Made by a program: the position numbers and the translations under genes
Shown here: in pieces, positions 1-13,900 of the stretch
How the letters are laid out: each line of letters starts with the position of its first letter
How positions within the stretch are numbered: position 1 is the first letter of the stretch
Origin: Streblospio benedicti
Taxonomy: Eukaryota > Annelida > Polychaeta > Spionida > Spionidae
Assembly: GCA_019095985.1 (NCBI GenBank)
Contig: CM032661.1
Coordinates: 6,844,983 to 6,908,982, forward strand
Direction of reading: 5' to 3'
DNA: 64,000 nt
Notes under the pieces: model-generated
What the model was told of the DNA's origin: nothing
Database searches by the model: none
The model's input: only the letters and a program-made list of their open reading frames with translations

Positions 1-755
1 AACAATTTAGTTTCCAAATTTCAACGGAATAGCCTATTGAAGTTACTTTTTAAAGGATTGCTTATGCAAATAGTTGATTAATAACAATGATGGAAGATTG
101 AGACCCATAGACACTTTTATATAGCTCTTCTGATTTGATTAGAATTGAACTAAATTCTGGTATCATCTAGATGACTATGAATGAAATTTTCCATAATAAT
201 ATATTGAACAAAACGAAAGCAGTGCCAATATGACTGAATCAGGTGGCAACATATCTTGATCCAGTACATTCCAAAGTTGTAACAGCTATATAGATTGGAT
301 GTAAATTGGATGTAAATTAATAGAACATGTAATGGTCTTACTGAGTAGACATTCTTAGAAAGACTCAAGATGGATTTTGAGTTTATAAGTACGTGACATC
401 ACCATTATATGACTACAGAATGCAATTAATACGCTGTCGTTTGTATGTTAGGATATGGCATTCAATGTTTGAATCAGATGATATGTGCAATTGCTTAAAT
501 CGTGAATTTTACTTAAAGGTCCATCATGGATATTGAAATGTTATTTTTGAGTCTAGTATTATACTTTAATAAAATGTCTCTTTATTTCTTACAGATAATT
601 GTAGAGATGAAATCTTAGCAAATGTATCATTTGGAGTCTGCTTTTTAACCTAATATGGGATAGAAATAGTTAGTTTTGAACATGAATCACTTTAAAATCA
701 AGTATTCATTTAATTGGTGTTAATGAATGTTGTAAAATTATGATTAAATAATTTT

Positions 756-1012
756 TGACATCGTCAGTTTCACGGCTTTATCATTTACACTACCTTTGCA
801 GTCCATTTTCATTATCAAGCCATGATCAAACTGTGTAACAAGCAGCAGCAAGCGGTGCCAAGAATTCAAAATCAAATTGATATCCAGCCTGGCAAACATT
901 TAGACAGTATTGCTTTTGATTGGTTGGATTTTGTGACAAACTTCCACGAAAATTCAAGGTTTTGAATCACCGCTATCAAATGCGTTTATAGCCGTGAGAT
1001 ATGACGATGACA
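756..1012. mobile_element. MITE-like element, TIR TGACATCGTCA
   Basis: The left end reads TGACATCGTCAGTTTCACGG and the right end, reverse-complemented, reads TGTCATCGTCATATCTCACG followed by GCTATAAA, so the ends are imperfect inverted repeats of about 25-30 bp. There is no coding capacity. A shorter relative lies at 2528-2624 with the same end sequences. The superfamily was not determined. Confidence 0.5.
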
Positions 1013-2527
1013 TTTCGAATGATAAATTGATAGGTAATAAATCTGTAGACTTTTAAGAAATATTGTCATCCAAATAAGGGAGCAAAATTATGTTTTTAAT
1101 TTTTTACATCCCTTAATAACAATTGTAACTGCTCCTAAATATATGCATCAATGTGCTGACCATATATTATAAAGATGTTTTTGTAAATACTTATATTCAT
1201 TATAACATGGTGGTGGGATTAGCTTTTGGTATATTTTTTGCAGTTTATGTTTATGTGTAAAACGTTTTGATGATGTTTGCCATAGCAATATTTTTGTTTG
1301 TTATTTTTATTCATTATTCTGTCTTTTTTGGTAGACCAATACTTCTTTTAACTTTGAATGAGGTTTAGAAATGTAAAGTGTTGTATTAGAATCGTGTATG
1401 ATTTTTTAAACATAATCTTTGATGATGTAGTTTTGCCCAATAAATTTAAATGCTACAGACGTATATTCATTTGTTCCATTAAACACTGACCACAATGACA
1501 TACAGAGCAAACAAAATATATTGAATGCATCTATTTTGACAGGATGTTGACACTGAAGTTTTCAAATCGTCAAATAGTAACTTAGGAAGTTTTGTAAAAA
1601 TTAATAAATTGGACATATATGATATTTAGCCTAGTTTCGTATGTAGTCTGATAGTAAACATTGTCGGTCTACAATAATCTCTTTCACACTCTACATTCCC
1701 CAGTGAGACATTATTAGTTTTTCCCCCAATAACTTGTGAATTGAATGATAAACCAGAGATAGACGAGAATGGAACACTTTAGTCAAACATCACAAAATTT
1801 ACATCATCCCTAACAGTTATGTACTGGTAGATGAAAAAGACTTGTGCATAGTCACCAAATTATACATAGATGATTTTTATGTTTCTTCACAAGAATTTTA
1901 CATCAATTTAAAACATAATTACTGACACTATTTGTCATCAAGTGGGAGATGAAGAAGCTGTTCGTCAATTTATTCCTTGTGTAACAGAAAACAACAACAA
2001 AAGACACATCTGGTGAACTTTCTGAACTAACATCACGGGAACACGTCAATCGCGAAAATGGGGGCACTTCTCAAAACTAACAAAAGTCCAATAAATTTCA
2101 TAAGTCATTACTGAGCAAACCAACTACCATGGGGGCATCAAGGCCGTCCACACGATTACATAGCAATGTTTAGGATACTAGTCATGGGACCTAGAAGAAA
2201 GTGGTCGAGTTATTGACACCACCAAAAAACATTAATTAGCATTCACTAAACAAATATTTATTTACTTAAAATATGAGATTGTTATGCCCACTACTGAGGG
2301 CTGACAATGAATCGAACTTATATTTGTATTGGTTTAAGAAGGGTACATCATGTTTCGAAATAAACCTTTGATTATCAATAGTTCTCATGTTACGACACAT
2401 TGCTATCTAATAGCTGGACGCCATTGATACCTCCATGCCGGATGGTTTGCTCTCTAAATTACTACTTATGGAATTTATTGAACTTTTTGTTGGTCATCAA
2501 CCGGTAGAATTAAATAGTGACTCAATC

Positions 2528-2624
2528 TGATCATCGTCGGTTTTCACGGTTTGATCACTCACATTGCCTCCTTTACAAATACATGTTCATTTCAACTGCG
2601 TATATAGCCGTGGAATATGACGAT
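2528..2624. mobile_element. Short relative of the 756-1012 MITE
   Basis: The left end carries GATCATCGTCGGTTTTCACG and the right end carries GCCGTGGAATATGACGATGC, matching in inverted order the two ends of the element at 756-1012. It is only about 100 bp long, so most of the interior is missing. Confidence 0.45.
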
Positions 2625-3796
2625 GCAATCTGATACTCTTACTACAGATTTTTGCAAGCAAACGTCTATTTTCAACATTCATACCGGTATTAGAAAAGTT
2701 ATAGTCCACGAATCTTTTAAAGCTCATCAAAATCTTACTATATCCAACAATTTTAGCCCCAAAAAGCGTGAAAAAAGGACCCCCCTCCAAAATCTGTGAA
2801 ATTTTCACCTAAAAGATCCTCACCCAGTTAGCACCCTGTCATTAAATAAATTTTATTTGAATGAAAACCAATTTTAGTTCACGATACTTTATTTGGTCCA
2901 TCAGCGTTCATCAAAGTTATGGTATTGAAAAGGTGGGACTGTCCTGGTTTCGGTGAAACCGCCATGTGTGATAAAATGACTGTTTGCATTGTGACCAAAC
3001 ATTGCCCAAAATGAAGCTAACGTAAAAGGTTATTTAGCATCACGCTTTTACATTGATGTTTGTTGTAAAAAAAAATAAAATAAAAAAATAATAATCAAAC
3101 AAGGACAAGAAAACACACACAACACGCACGCACGCACGCACACTCACACAAATTATGAAAAACACGAAATGTTTTAAACACAGTGTCGTGAATATATTAA
3201 AGCGTCACCAGACTTGCTTTTCACATATGATACAGGCCTACACTTTCAAAATCAAAATGTTTAAAGCAAAATCCAAACAAAAACGAAATAAAAACATTTA
3301 CATGCTGTTTTCTAACACATTTGAAATATTTGTAAATAAGAAAATCTATTACTTAGTATTGAGTTGATAGTGTTAAAGGATAAAGGATATAGTCCAAGAC
3401 ATACATTGACATAAGGAAAACATAGAACCGGGTAGAACTAGATACTGCGGGACAACCTTAATAAACCAATAATATCTAATCATTACATCTTTTAAACCAC
3501 CACCTGACACCCCAAAACACACATTACATCTTTTAACACACACACACACCCCCCCCACACACACACACACACAGACACACACAAAGAAAAGAAAAAAAAA
3601 ACGGGCAGTACATGTCCATTAACATGAATAGATGAAAGTGTTAATTTCCAAATTTTATTTGTGTCATAAGCACATGTTTTCTATAGAATCATACTGTGTC
3701 CGTAAAATTGACATTAAAAACCTGACAGCTCCTTTAAGGATGTTACAGTGAAACCACCAGTAGTGTTCTAGACATTTTATCAATAGGTTTAATTGC

Positions 3797-3995
3797 TTGC
3801 TATATGTATGACGCCACTAAAATGCCGTTTGTTTGTTTTTAATAGGGACACTTCAGTTTTAAGGACACTTGTCTATTTTATAGACCCGGATGTCTTCATT
3901 CTGCTGAACGATAAGTTGGCTTGGTATATGTATAATGCATCATTAAAAATGTTGCTTGTGCTGTTTTTAAACAGGGACACTTCAGTTGTGAGGAC
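3797..3995 (+). repeat. Tandem duplication, ~120-bp unit
   Basis: Two imperfect copies of a segment containing 'tatatgtat.a.g.c' and then AGGGACACTTCAG and AGGACACTTGTCT lie about 120 bp apart. The GGACACTTGTCT words are also characteristic of the dispersed GAACCTC/GGACAC repeat seen elsewhere in the window. Confidence 0.5.
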
Positions 3996-5114
3996 ACTTG
4001 TCTCTACTGTCATCAGTGTTCTTCATAGCCAAGTTGAGGTGGAACGTGGAAAACTAGTGTCCACGCATGATACAGGTGTCCTTTATAAAGGGGTGTCCAC
4101 TTAGACAGGTTACACTCCATTGGCGAGTGGCTTTTTTCAACTCCCATTATAGTGCGAGCTTTGAATAACTTGTGCTTATGCTGTAAATATCAATATAAAG
4201 AAGTCGATGGTGCGTTTAACCATTTGACGTCATGCACGTGTTGAAAGGACATTCATTTTAACTCTTTCAGCCAACATAATAGTATAATCATATCTTCTGT
4301 TCACATTAATATTACTGACGTCCCCATTTTGGTCAAAACAATATCTGAGCTTCACATAGTATATCTATAATTAGAATTATGCAAACGCAGCACTGACTGG
4401 AGATATCTCCAACCGGCTTGTGATTGGTTGAAACACCTTTAAATAAAATGCCCTGCCTCGTAGAATTGGTGTTGTATTTTAATCAGAATTGTTCTGTCAT
4501 AGAAGGGTTTCATATATCCAGCATACAGGAGAGTTTACTAACTTTAGACTGCTAACCATATAAATGCCTGCAGGATGCAGCCTGCTCCTTAAATTCAAGC
4601 ACAAATAAATCAATAGTGATAGAGGTAAAAGCACTCTCTGCATGGATTCAAACATTCAATATTGTTTACCATTATTTGCCATTCAAGAGTTTACTTATCA
4701 AGTGGCAGTACTCAAATTGAAGTAGGAAAAACAACATGGATGAACGGACTACCCTGTGATTGCACATACACACGTATCAAGGTATGTATCGTGCTTAATG
4801 GACAACAGCTTATATTTCAGGTCATTTAACATTTCATATATAGCGTAGTGGGGTTGGTTGACACTAATCCAGGGTTGTTTTATGCACTGTCCTGGAGTGA
4901 ATACTAAGTCTTTACTAGGGCGCAGTGGACCCCCTCCCCCTTTCCCCACCTAAATACATGTATACAATTTAAAAGTTTCTTTTGGCATATCCGCAAGTGA
5001 GCATGCGTACAAAACCCATGAGATTCCTTAAGTGCGCCAACAAACAAACAAATAAAACTGGATCTGCTGGTCGTTTGAAAAGCAGCACAATATGAAGAAC
5101 CTACTTATCAAGAC

Positions 5115-5262
5115 CATTTGAGGAACTGGTCTAAACTGGTCTGAATAGAGAGGTGGTCCCTTTATAGAGGCCTTGACCAAGGTAATTGGTCTTATCATAG
5201 AGGTGGTTTCCATGGAGGTGGTCGTAATAGAGATGTTGTCTTAATCAAAGGTTCTCCACTGT
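5115..5262. repeat. Dispersed GAACCTC/GAGACCACC repeat copy
   Basis: It is built from degenerate 30-35 bp subunits such as AATAGAGAGGTGGTC and ends in AGGTTCTCCACTGT, the typical right end of this family. Sister copies lie at 6535, 6876, 14300, 15335, 27186, 27695, 51165, 53388, 56070, 56690, 58400 and 59185. Confidence 0.55.
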
Positions 5263-6285
5263 ATAACTTTTGCTAACTCTTATCAGCTGTGACCTACTTA
5301 ATGTGTGTACTTTGGGATCATCGCTAATATCGGATTACTGCATAATCCACTCAAACTGGATGATGTAGACAAAATACTAGATGCTAATCTACTCAAAAAT
5401 ACTAGATAAATACACAAAATAGTTTACTGTGACTTTTCTGGACAGGAATTCTCAAATTATATGGGCATGTCCAAATTTTGACAGTGATAATTTGGATTTG
5501 ATTATAATGGAAAGGACCCTGTGGCTAATTGTGGAGTGCGTTTGACAGGGTTTGAAGGCTATGGTTTGATAAGGTGCTGTTAGTATTTCAGGGTTGCTGG
5601 TGAAAGGTTCTGTCAAAACTGTCAGAGGATAAAGACTGGATACCATATTGACCATATTTAGGTAGGTATTTTGATTATTACAATTCCATAATAATTGTGG
5701 GTGTTTTATTTGGCTAGCAAAGATAGAGATTTGACTGGTTTAATAGAATGCACATGGTACGTATATATACAATTTGCAAACTCACAAGATGTATTTCTTG
5801 AATGCATTGTCTGTTATAAGTGAATGATGAAAACAATTAATGTAAGATGTGGTGTCAAAATAGTAAAACTACAGTAGGACCTCTATATAGTGCACCCCAT
5901 GGGGTGGTTTAAAATGATTCTCTTTATCAGAGTCATATTGATCCAGGTTTTCAATTATAAAGATGATCTCTCTCAATTGAAGATCCAGGTTTTCAAAAAA
6001 GGGTGGGGGCCACTTGAGGGATCACATAGCTTTCGTGCGTGATAGCCCACATATCAAACCCTATTGATATAATGTATTTTGGTGGGGAAAGGGGGTGGGG
6101 CGGCTGCAGGCCTATCCAGGGTCTGACTTTGTGTCTACGTATAGGTGATCTCTTAATTGGAGGTTCTGGTGACTTCGGGGATCTTTTCTGCCTTCAATTA
6201 CTACCACGTTCATCAATTTCAAATATATGTATGTAATTTCCAGCTAAAATATTAATTTTCAACTTGGTGGTTTCCATTTCCAGCC

Positions 6286-6361
6286 ATGGCTAGCGAGCCA
6301 GCCCAGCTAGAAGTCAGTCCAGTTCAGCTAGAGGTCAACAACTCTAGGGACACCAACACAG
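6286..6361 (+). CDS. SEC14-like coding exon 1 (start codon)
   Basis: The acceptor TTTCCATTTCCAG ends two bases before ATG, and the donor is CAG|GTAACA. It encodes MASEPAQLEVSPVQLEVNNS and a few more residues, ending one base into a codon. This ATG is chosen because it is the first in an exon whose frame and phase join exon 2 cleanly; the N-terminal tail is not a conserved domain. Confidence 0.8.
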
Positions 6362-7847
6362 GTAACACTACACACAACAATAGCATTGTGTTGACCATGG
6401 TCATCCGCACAAGACAGTTTTACCCTATGTTCTGATACTTTAGTAAATTGTAAACTCATTCATGTTTATTATTTGTTCTATTTCTTGCCAACTTGCTTTG
6501 AATAAGTCACAGCATAACCTTTGCAATAACACAAAGACTGGCCTAAACTGGTCTCAATCGAGGGGTGGTCTTTTAATAGAGGGGCATATTGGCATCTTTA
6601 TGAGGGGGATTGTGAGAAATGCTCTTATTTGCGAGGTGGTCTCGATAGAGGGTGGTGTTAATTCAATTTCTACTGTCAGTTTGGCCAAAGCGTAAATCAA
6701 ATTTGGCCAACTCATTTCAATTTTTATATTTGCAAAACATGTAAAAATGGAGGAAACCATTACCATGCAAACGGCTGTTACACATTTTGGTCGTCTGGGC
6801 CATGTTTACGTTAGTCAGCACATTCTATGATTACACCTCAACTGATAATGACAATGGCCAATGTCAGTGGCCTGTTTAAAACTACAGCGGAACCTCCAAT
6901 TGCAGCCACCTCTATATATAGACAACCTCCATAAGGAGACCATTGTTTATGGTCCCGTGTCTTCAAGGGGAGAAAACAATGAACCTCTATAAAGAGACCA
7001 CCTTTCTATTAAGACCACTTGAGGTCAGTCGTTTGGTTGGTCTTAATAGAGAGGTTCTACTGTCCACTGGAACCTGTCCGTGTGGATACTTCCCATTGAA
7101 GGCCACCTGTCTTAAGTGGACACTTTTCACCTTTCCCTGTTCCTCATTTTTCTTATCTATCATATATACAGTGAACCTCCCTTAAGAGGACACCTGTATT
7201 TGGACAAAGTAATTTATAGTGTCCATATAAGACAAGGTTCCATTGCTTTGCAGTGCAACTTTTTAGTGTTGAAGAAGAACCTTGCAGTGTATTCCTTTAT
7301 CATTTTGTCCATGAATACATTGTCAAATGGTAGTAGAATTCACACATCCAGTGTAAATCAAAATGCTTATGGGTTACTATGTTCTCCAGACATGTTAACA
7401 TTGTGTTAAATTTCCTATCAACCAGCATGAGCTACTTGATGTTAAACTTGTCTTCAACTATGTCCCTCTTGAAATTTAAAACTAAGAATATAATATGTTT
7501 AAACCCACTGATACATATTCTCTTCATATCCACTTGTAATCCAAGTCCTGCAAAAAAAGGAACTGTTTGATCAAAATCCTATGTTTTAATGAAGGTAGCC
7601 CAAGTGTATTGATGAATGGAAGGGAAAAAACCTGTGGCAAGTGATAAGCATCTTTGTTTAGACTGGCTTATTGTGGTAGAAATATGCTTGCTAGATAGAT
7701 GTGAGAGTTACATATTAAGAAATGTGGGAATTATTGCCCATCCATTGGGAACATACCGTAGATTACATACAAACCTAGAAACCCAACCAAAAGGGATCAG
7801 TGGTGATTGCTTTGTTGGGATATGACAAGAAATGCTGTTGCTAACCA

Positions 7848-7914
<67 letters not shown>

Positions 7915-10900
7915 CATACAAACAAAGCAAACACAATGCATTCATTCATCCATAAATTATATACAGCTAGCGTGCTGCCACCTATGTGTGGAGTAACTAC
8001 TTATTGGTGATGTGGAATCCCCATCAACCACAGCACACTTTTTATATCAGAACCTGCTATCCAGGGTCTACATAAGGGACCGTTCATTATATATGAGGAG
8101 GGGGCGGAGGAAATTATGTGGGGGGGCGGCAACTTTGTACATGGAAATTGAGTGCGGACCCTCAACTTTGTATATGTACATGAAATAAAAGAGGGGGGGG
8201 CGGTTCTCAAACTTTGTACAGAAATATTCAGAAAATCCTCCTCCCCATCCCAAATAATGAATGGTCCGTAATGTATGCACACACTGACACCGAACTAACA
8301 TGTCTGTGTAAATTTGGTTGGGTTCCGTGATTAGTTCTATACAATGTATACACATACCGCCCTGCCTGTAGGCGCGGTTGGGTTCCGGCCGCCCTCAGAT
8401 GACCCTCACCTCACCCAGGCCGCGGCCCGCCACTTCGAGCTCACCGACAAACAACTGCACGCGCTACAGCAGGTGAGTTCTCCTGATTAACCATTTGGTG
8501 ACCATCGAAGAGGCAGACTCTTCTGATAAACCCTTTCTCCTGATACTGGCCATAGGGTGAGAAAAGTTCTCCTGATTAAGGGAATGATCATAAATAACAA
8601 TACCGGGGGAGTCGTCCATTTTTTGGGGCTCAAAAAAAGTTAACCGACCCCCTCCCCCAATCAGCATTTTAAAAAGTTGAGTGACCCCCCGCCCGCTAAA
8701 GAAAAAGTCCTCTTTATAGTCATTGCATTGCTAAAAGAAAATATTAAAAAAATATACAGTAGCATGATAAAAAAGTTCTGCGACCCCCAAAAGGAATCAG
8801 AAAAGTTGGACGACCCCCCCCTACCTTTTTGGACACCCCCCCCCCCTAGTATCATTATTTATGATCGTTCCCTAACCCTTTTAAGTTTATTGGTCGGTGG
8901 TGAGGCCCGATTAACCCTTTACAGTTGCTGGTTACTCCCGATTAAACAATTACTTGCACTAGATGAGGCAGGCTCTCCTTATCAACCCTTTCCTTGGAGC
9001 ATGGTGATTGATGCCTCCTACAAGTATTGCTTCTTGGAATAAGCTCACGGTTACCCACTTTGGAAGGGAGGCCTTTGAAATACGGGTTAGGCGTATGGCG
9101 TTAACGTAAAAATGTCAGTTCTGTCCATTATCTTTCTTATCTCGAGGTCAGTTTCATATTGCTCCTACATTTTGAGCATCCATTAGTCCGTTATTTCCAA
9201 TGATGGCTATCTTCAGCATTTTTCCGATCTCTGTACAGTTTTGAGATGACGAATTTTTATTGTAAGTGGGTGCTGGAATTTTCAAAAGAATCACAGGATC
9301 CTTTGAAAACCATAGGCAGATCCAAGGGACATAGAAGGCAGGGCCCCCCCCCCACCCCCACCCACACACCCCCACCCCAAACACCTAACCCCCATTGTTA
9401 GCACAAAATATCTCATTTTCATGGGCATCTTGGCATGTCCACTATCCATCATGGGCGTATGAAACCCATGAAATACCTTGTGTGCGCCCGCCTCCACCTC
9501 CAACACCCCCCCCCCCCCAAAAAAACCTGATCTCCCAGTGGGCCCCACAAGCCTCTGACCTGTCACCTTCTCGTTCCAGTTCCGCGAGGCGGTGAGTGAC
9601 ATCCTGCAGCCCAAGCATGACGACTACTACCTCGTGCGCTGGCTGAGGGGTACGTGACACGCACACACGCACGTACACACACGCACGCACGCACACACTT
9701 GTACACACAATTTGGAGGTACGCACTGCCACAAGTCGCTCATCTCCATGCATAGCACTTTACATTAATCACTCAATGAACTTAGAATTTAGAAGTTGTCA
9801 TATTGATACTATGCTTAAGATTTCATAAGCTGTAAGATGGTATGATAAACAAAAAATATGAATATCAAAGAATGAGACCCATAAATATACTCGGGGAACC
9901 GTAGCATCTACTTATAAACTGGAAGCTGAGAACGAGATATTCGGATATAAGTCATGCACTCCTGTTTTGTTATTAATTCCCTGCTAGACTTACAGCAGGG
10001 ATCATTCACTCGATGCCTGTTAACTTGCCCTCTCCTTAACAGGAACCAAAACATGCCACCACATGGCACAAAATGTGTTATAATAGGAAAACTATTGATG
10101 ATATAATGTTCATTTCAAAACACGTTGTTCGCCAATGTTTGCAATATAATAAACATGAAGAGTTGAAACTACATAGTTTCCCCCTTATACAACTACGCGC
10201 CCCCTTAATTGTGATGTTTGTCATGCTTGTGTTCAAAAGCTGCTCTTTCTATTGTAACCACTTACTTAAAATCTTTCTCCTTTCAGCACGAAACTTCGAT
10301 CTGAAGAAGGCTGAAGAAATGATCAGAAACGTGAGTAACTCATACTCTGCTTGTCCTAAACTTGATAACAAATCAGTCTTGAATCGAACCCACTACCTCC
10401 TGATTACGAGTCCAAGTCCCTATCCATCAGCCATGGAAGCCTGCTTGGTCCCTGCTGTCGGTGCGGGGTGGGGGGGGGGGTGGGGGCTTTTCCCCTTTTG
10501 TCCCACATCCCACATATTGCAAAGCCTTTCCCCAATTTCCCGCATCCCGTTGCCTTGAAATCCCACATCTCGGTGATTTCCCTCGATCGCAGTTACGACG
10601 AATGACGTCATCACTATGCGACCAAGACAACAGGGGCTGTTGAAATGGGTAACTTTGCTTTATATCATCCTGTTTAAAACTACATGATAAACCTTTATCT
10701 ATGAAATCCAGGATAAATAAACTTCCATCAGAATAAACTTTGGCTTGACATGACCATAACCCAGGAATGAGGATTAGGTGGGAAAGCGCTACTCGTCAGC
10801 AGGACGAGTAACCTTCAAATATCTACTTGTCCTGAAAAAAATGTACCCGTCCTCCTAGCACAAACTGTATACCAGTATGGCAAATTGACCAGAATGCTAC

Positions 10901-13900
10901 TCGTCAAAAGAACGAGTTGCTAAAACTTCTTACTCGTCCTCCGTAAGGTTTTACTATGCTGAATATTCATCTGCTCGAGTTTGACATAATTATCAAAGAT
11001 TCTTAACACAACGGCAGACTGATGAAAACTTAGAGAATAGGTTGAAAGCTCTCAAGGTACTTTCAAATATTTGGCTCGAAAGCAGTGTTAAGAACCTTTG
11101 ATAAAGATTTTACTAGTCAATACGAGCGGACGAGTGGTTAATCCTGACCCTGATTTAACCCCGGCTGTTCTGTTCCAGCACGTGGCGTGGCGGTTGGAGT
11201 GGGGCGTGGACTCGATCCTGTCGTGGACGCCTCCCGAGGCCCTGACGCGGTACTACGCCGGCGGCCTCATGGGCTACGACCGGCAGGGGGCGCCAGTGTG
11301 GATCGTCGAGGCCGCCAACTTCGACATGAAAGGTGCGCAGGCAAATAACTTTGGTTTTGTATGTTTTTTAACATTCGTCCACTCTTCTACACAGTCATTG
11401 CATTTTTTGGACAATTGCTAAATGAAAATATTTGAAAAAATATACCGTAGTGTGATAAAAATGTTTAACGACCCCCCCCCAAAAAAAAAAAGAAGAAATA
11501 ATAAAAAAAAGTTGGACGCCCCCCTCCCCCCAAACACACACCTTTTTGGACCCCCCCCCCCGGTATCATTATTTATGATCGTTCCCTAAAGCCTGCTGGT
11601 TCCAACTGTCGACTATGGCATTGTTCTACTCAGGAATGTTTACGTTCAGGGCTTCTATTTCTAGACTTTGTATTACCGTTTCTTACACAATTTCCTTCTA
11701 TCAATCGTCTACACTTTTCCACAAGATCTTAACACTGTTAAGTAATTGCATACTTTAATGCACAATAAGCCGTGGTAATGTTATAACGAGCAGTTTCCGT
11801 AAATTTCGGGATTCTCTTTCTCATATTTGTTATATGATCAGAATGCTCGGATTCTGACCGGTAAAATATAACTAAAACCTGTGCGGATTATTAAGGTCCG
11901 TCACAGAAGGTCAAATTCCTTTCCTTTTTTCTCTGTATCGATATTAAATATAGCACCATAGTATAAAAACGTGAATATCTAAAACAGCGCTTCTTTTAGA
12001 CAGTTTCCCAAGATATTAAAATCGTATATAGAAATCATATCCAAGGAAATTAGAGAAAAAAATTTATTTTAATATTGTGTTAAAAATAAATGGTATGTCT
12101 TTTATTTTTATGAAAGTTTTACGATAATAGAACAAAATAATATTTTAGACACAACGTTCTCGAACATTGATATTGAATGAAATTTTTGTTCGTTTTATGA
12201 AATGCAGAATAAACTCAAATTTAGGTGGTATTTGGTTGTGATCACTATACAGATGATGTAGTATATACACTTATATAATATAAAAATATATAGCATTCTT
12301 AACCATGTGTCTGCGTATAAATGCCTACATTACATGTTAGTGTGTTTCTATAACTATAACTATGAATCAATGTATTTTTTTTCTGTTCAGGATTTACAAG
12401 TTTACGCTTTGTGTCTCTTGTTATCTTGAGTATTTATTGAGTAATTTTTGACAAATTAATTTTGTGACAATTGAGCCCATGGTTTAGACGTGTACATATT
12501 CGAAAGTATGTTCTAATTACAAATGTAAGATTTGTCAATAAAGACCGTGCATTTTACCAGGAAGGGGGACCGTCTTTGGTACTCTTGATTTTTTCATTCT
12601 CTTGGTTCTGTGCTATGCCAACAGAACCTATCATCTTTATCAGAATGTACATTCTGATAGTCAAAAATATACAAAAAGTATATTATAGTAAAGTATAGTA
12701 TAGTAAAGTATAGTAGCTACATTGAGTTAATACATGTATATCTAATGTAAATATCGGAAGAATAAGCATTTTTACTAGGTGTTATTTGGTGGTATAGAAT
12801 TTATTTCTGAAATGGTAGTGATTTATTTTTATGTTTAATAATATGGTAAAACATACACGTTACGCTTTTTATTTCTGTGATTGGTTTTCTAACATTGATA
12901 CAAAAATATGTTGTTGGACATAATGTTCCCGGACAATAATATTACCTGGGATACTATATTTCAATCCTCTTTGATATTACACATAGTGGGGGTTATAAGG
13001 GGTCAATAAATCCCATATCCCAATTTGTTTCTGCCCTTTTCCCATGTCCCACAAATTTTAAGGCATTTTTTCTTGCAATATCCCTCTTTGTTTTCCCCCG
13101 CATCCCCATTTTTTCCGTCATGTCCCATAAATTTCCAGGCATTATCCCATTCGTGTTTGTAATGAATCTTATTTTTAGCTTTTTTTTTTCTATGGGGCCC
13201 TTGAGTCCCAATTTTTGGGCACTTCCTTATAATCCCGACCTCTACGAAAATAACATTCGTGTTTGTACGAACATTGTCATCTTATGAAATACAGAATAAA
13301 CTCCATAGACAGATTCGGGGGGGGGGGGGGGGGGGCAACTAAGCAGTTAAACTAAAAGTAGCAGGGACGTTCCGCTGGACAGAGCCTGATTTTTCAACAT
13401 GGCGTATTCGTGTCTTGGCACACAATATGCTTCTAAACAGGCCCAGTGTTTGTGACAGGTTGTGTTTTTTTAAAGCTCAGATTATTGTCTGCTTGACAGA
13501 CCTGAGTTTATGACAGGATTAACTCAAATATAGGACATGGTTATATTGATTTATAGCTTGATATATTGATAATCCTCTCTGAGATGAGCAGACATTGATC
13601 AAATACCACATATCATACGACATTCTGTGATTGTACATAACACATTTGAGATAGTGTGGAATCCATTGGTATTCCACTGCTCCGTTCTCTGAACGACTAC
13701 ATAAATTGATAATGGAGTCTTAAACCCCGGATCTTAAACGTCTGCTATGCGTGCCTACAGCAAAACGAAGTGAACACAAGACGTTCGCTTCATCTGCTGA
13801 AGCGACTCAACAAAACTGTAGCACTTTATGCATTGAAAAAAAAGTCTTTTGATTTGTTGTATATTTATTTATGATACTTGTATCACGTGTCTTGTGTTTT

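Larger units (their letters stand above)
1..6283. other. Upstream or 5' intronic region, no gene recognised
   Basis: This AT-rich stretch lies before the first recognised coding exon of the SEC14-like gene. That exon begins with a splice acceptor two bases before its ATG, so at least one untranslated exon must lie upstream, here or outside the window; I could not place it. No open frame longer than about 100 codons has recognisable homology. It holds two short inverted-repeat elements (756-1012 and 2528-2624), a CA/CACG microsatellite near 3113-3145 and another near 3536-3580, a ~120-bp tandem duplication (3797-3995), a GGCAGATCCAGG-type remnant near 4860-5035 and copies of the GAACCTC-type dispersed repeat. 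Confidence 0.6.

Noticed and set aside
7708-8010. Poly-Ala and poly-Cys open frames
   Set aside because: They are frames through a (CTG)n microsatellite in an intron, with no conserved flank.
9154-9757. Gly/Trp-rich and Pro-rich frames around exon 3
   Set aside because: They are frames through C/G runs of the GGCAGATCCAGG element and the CA microsatellite; the true coding part is only 9580-9649.
10376-10434. Functional tRNA-Thr (CGT)
   Set aside because: The A and B boxes look good, but the D arm and acceptor stem do not close, and SINE relatives exist in the window.
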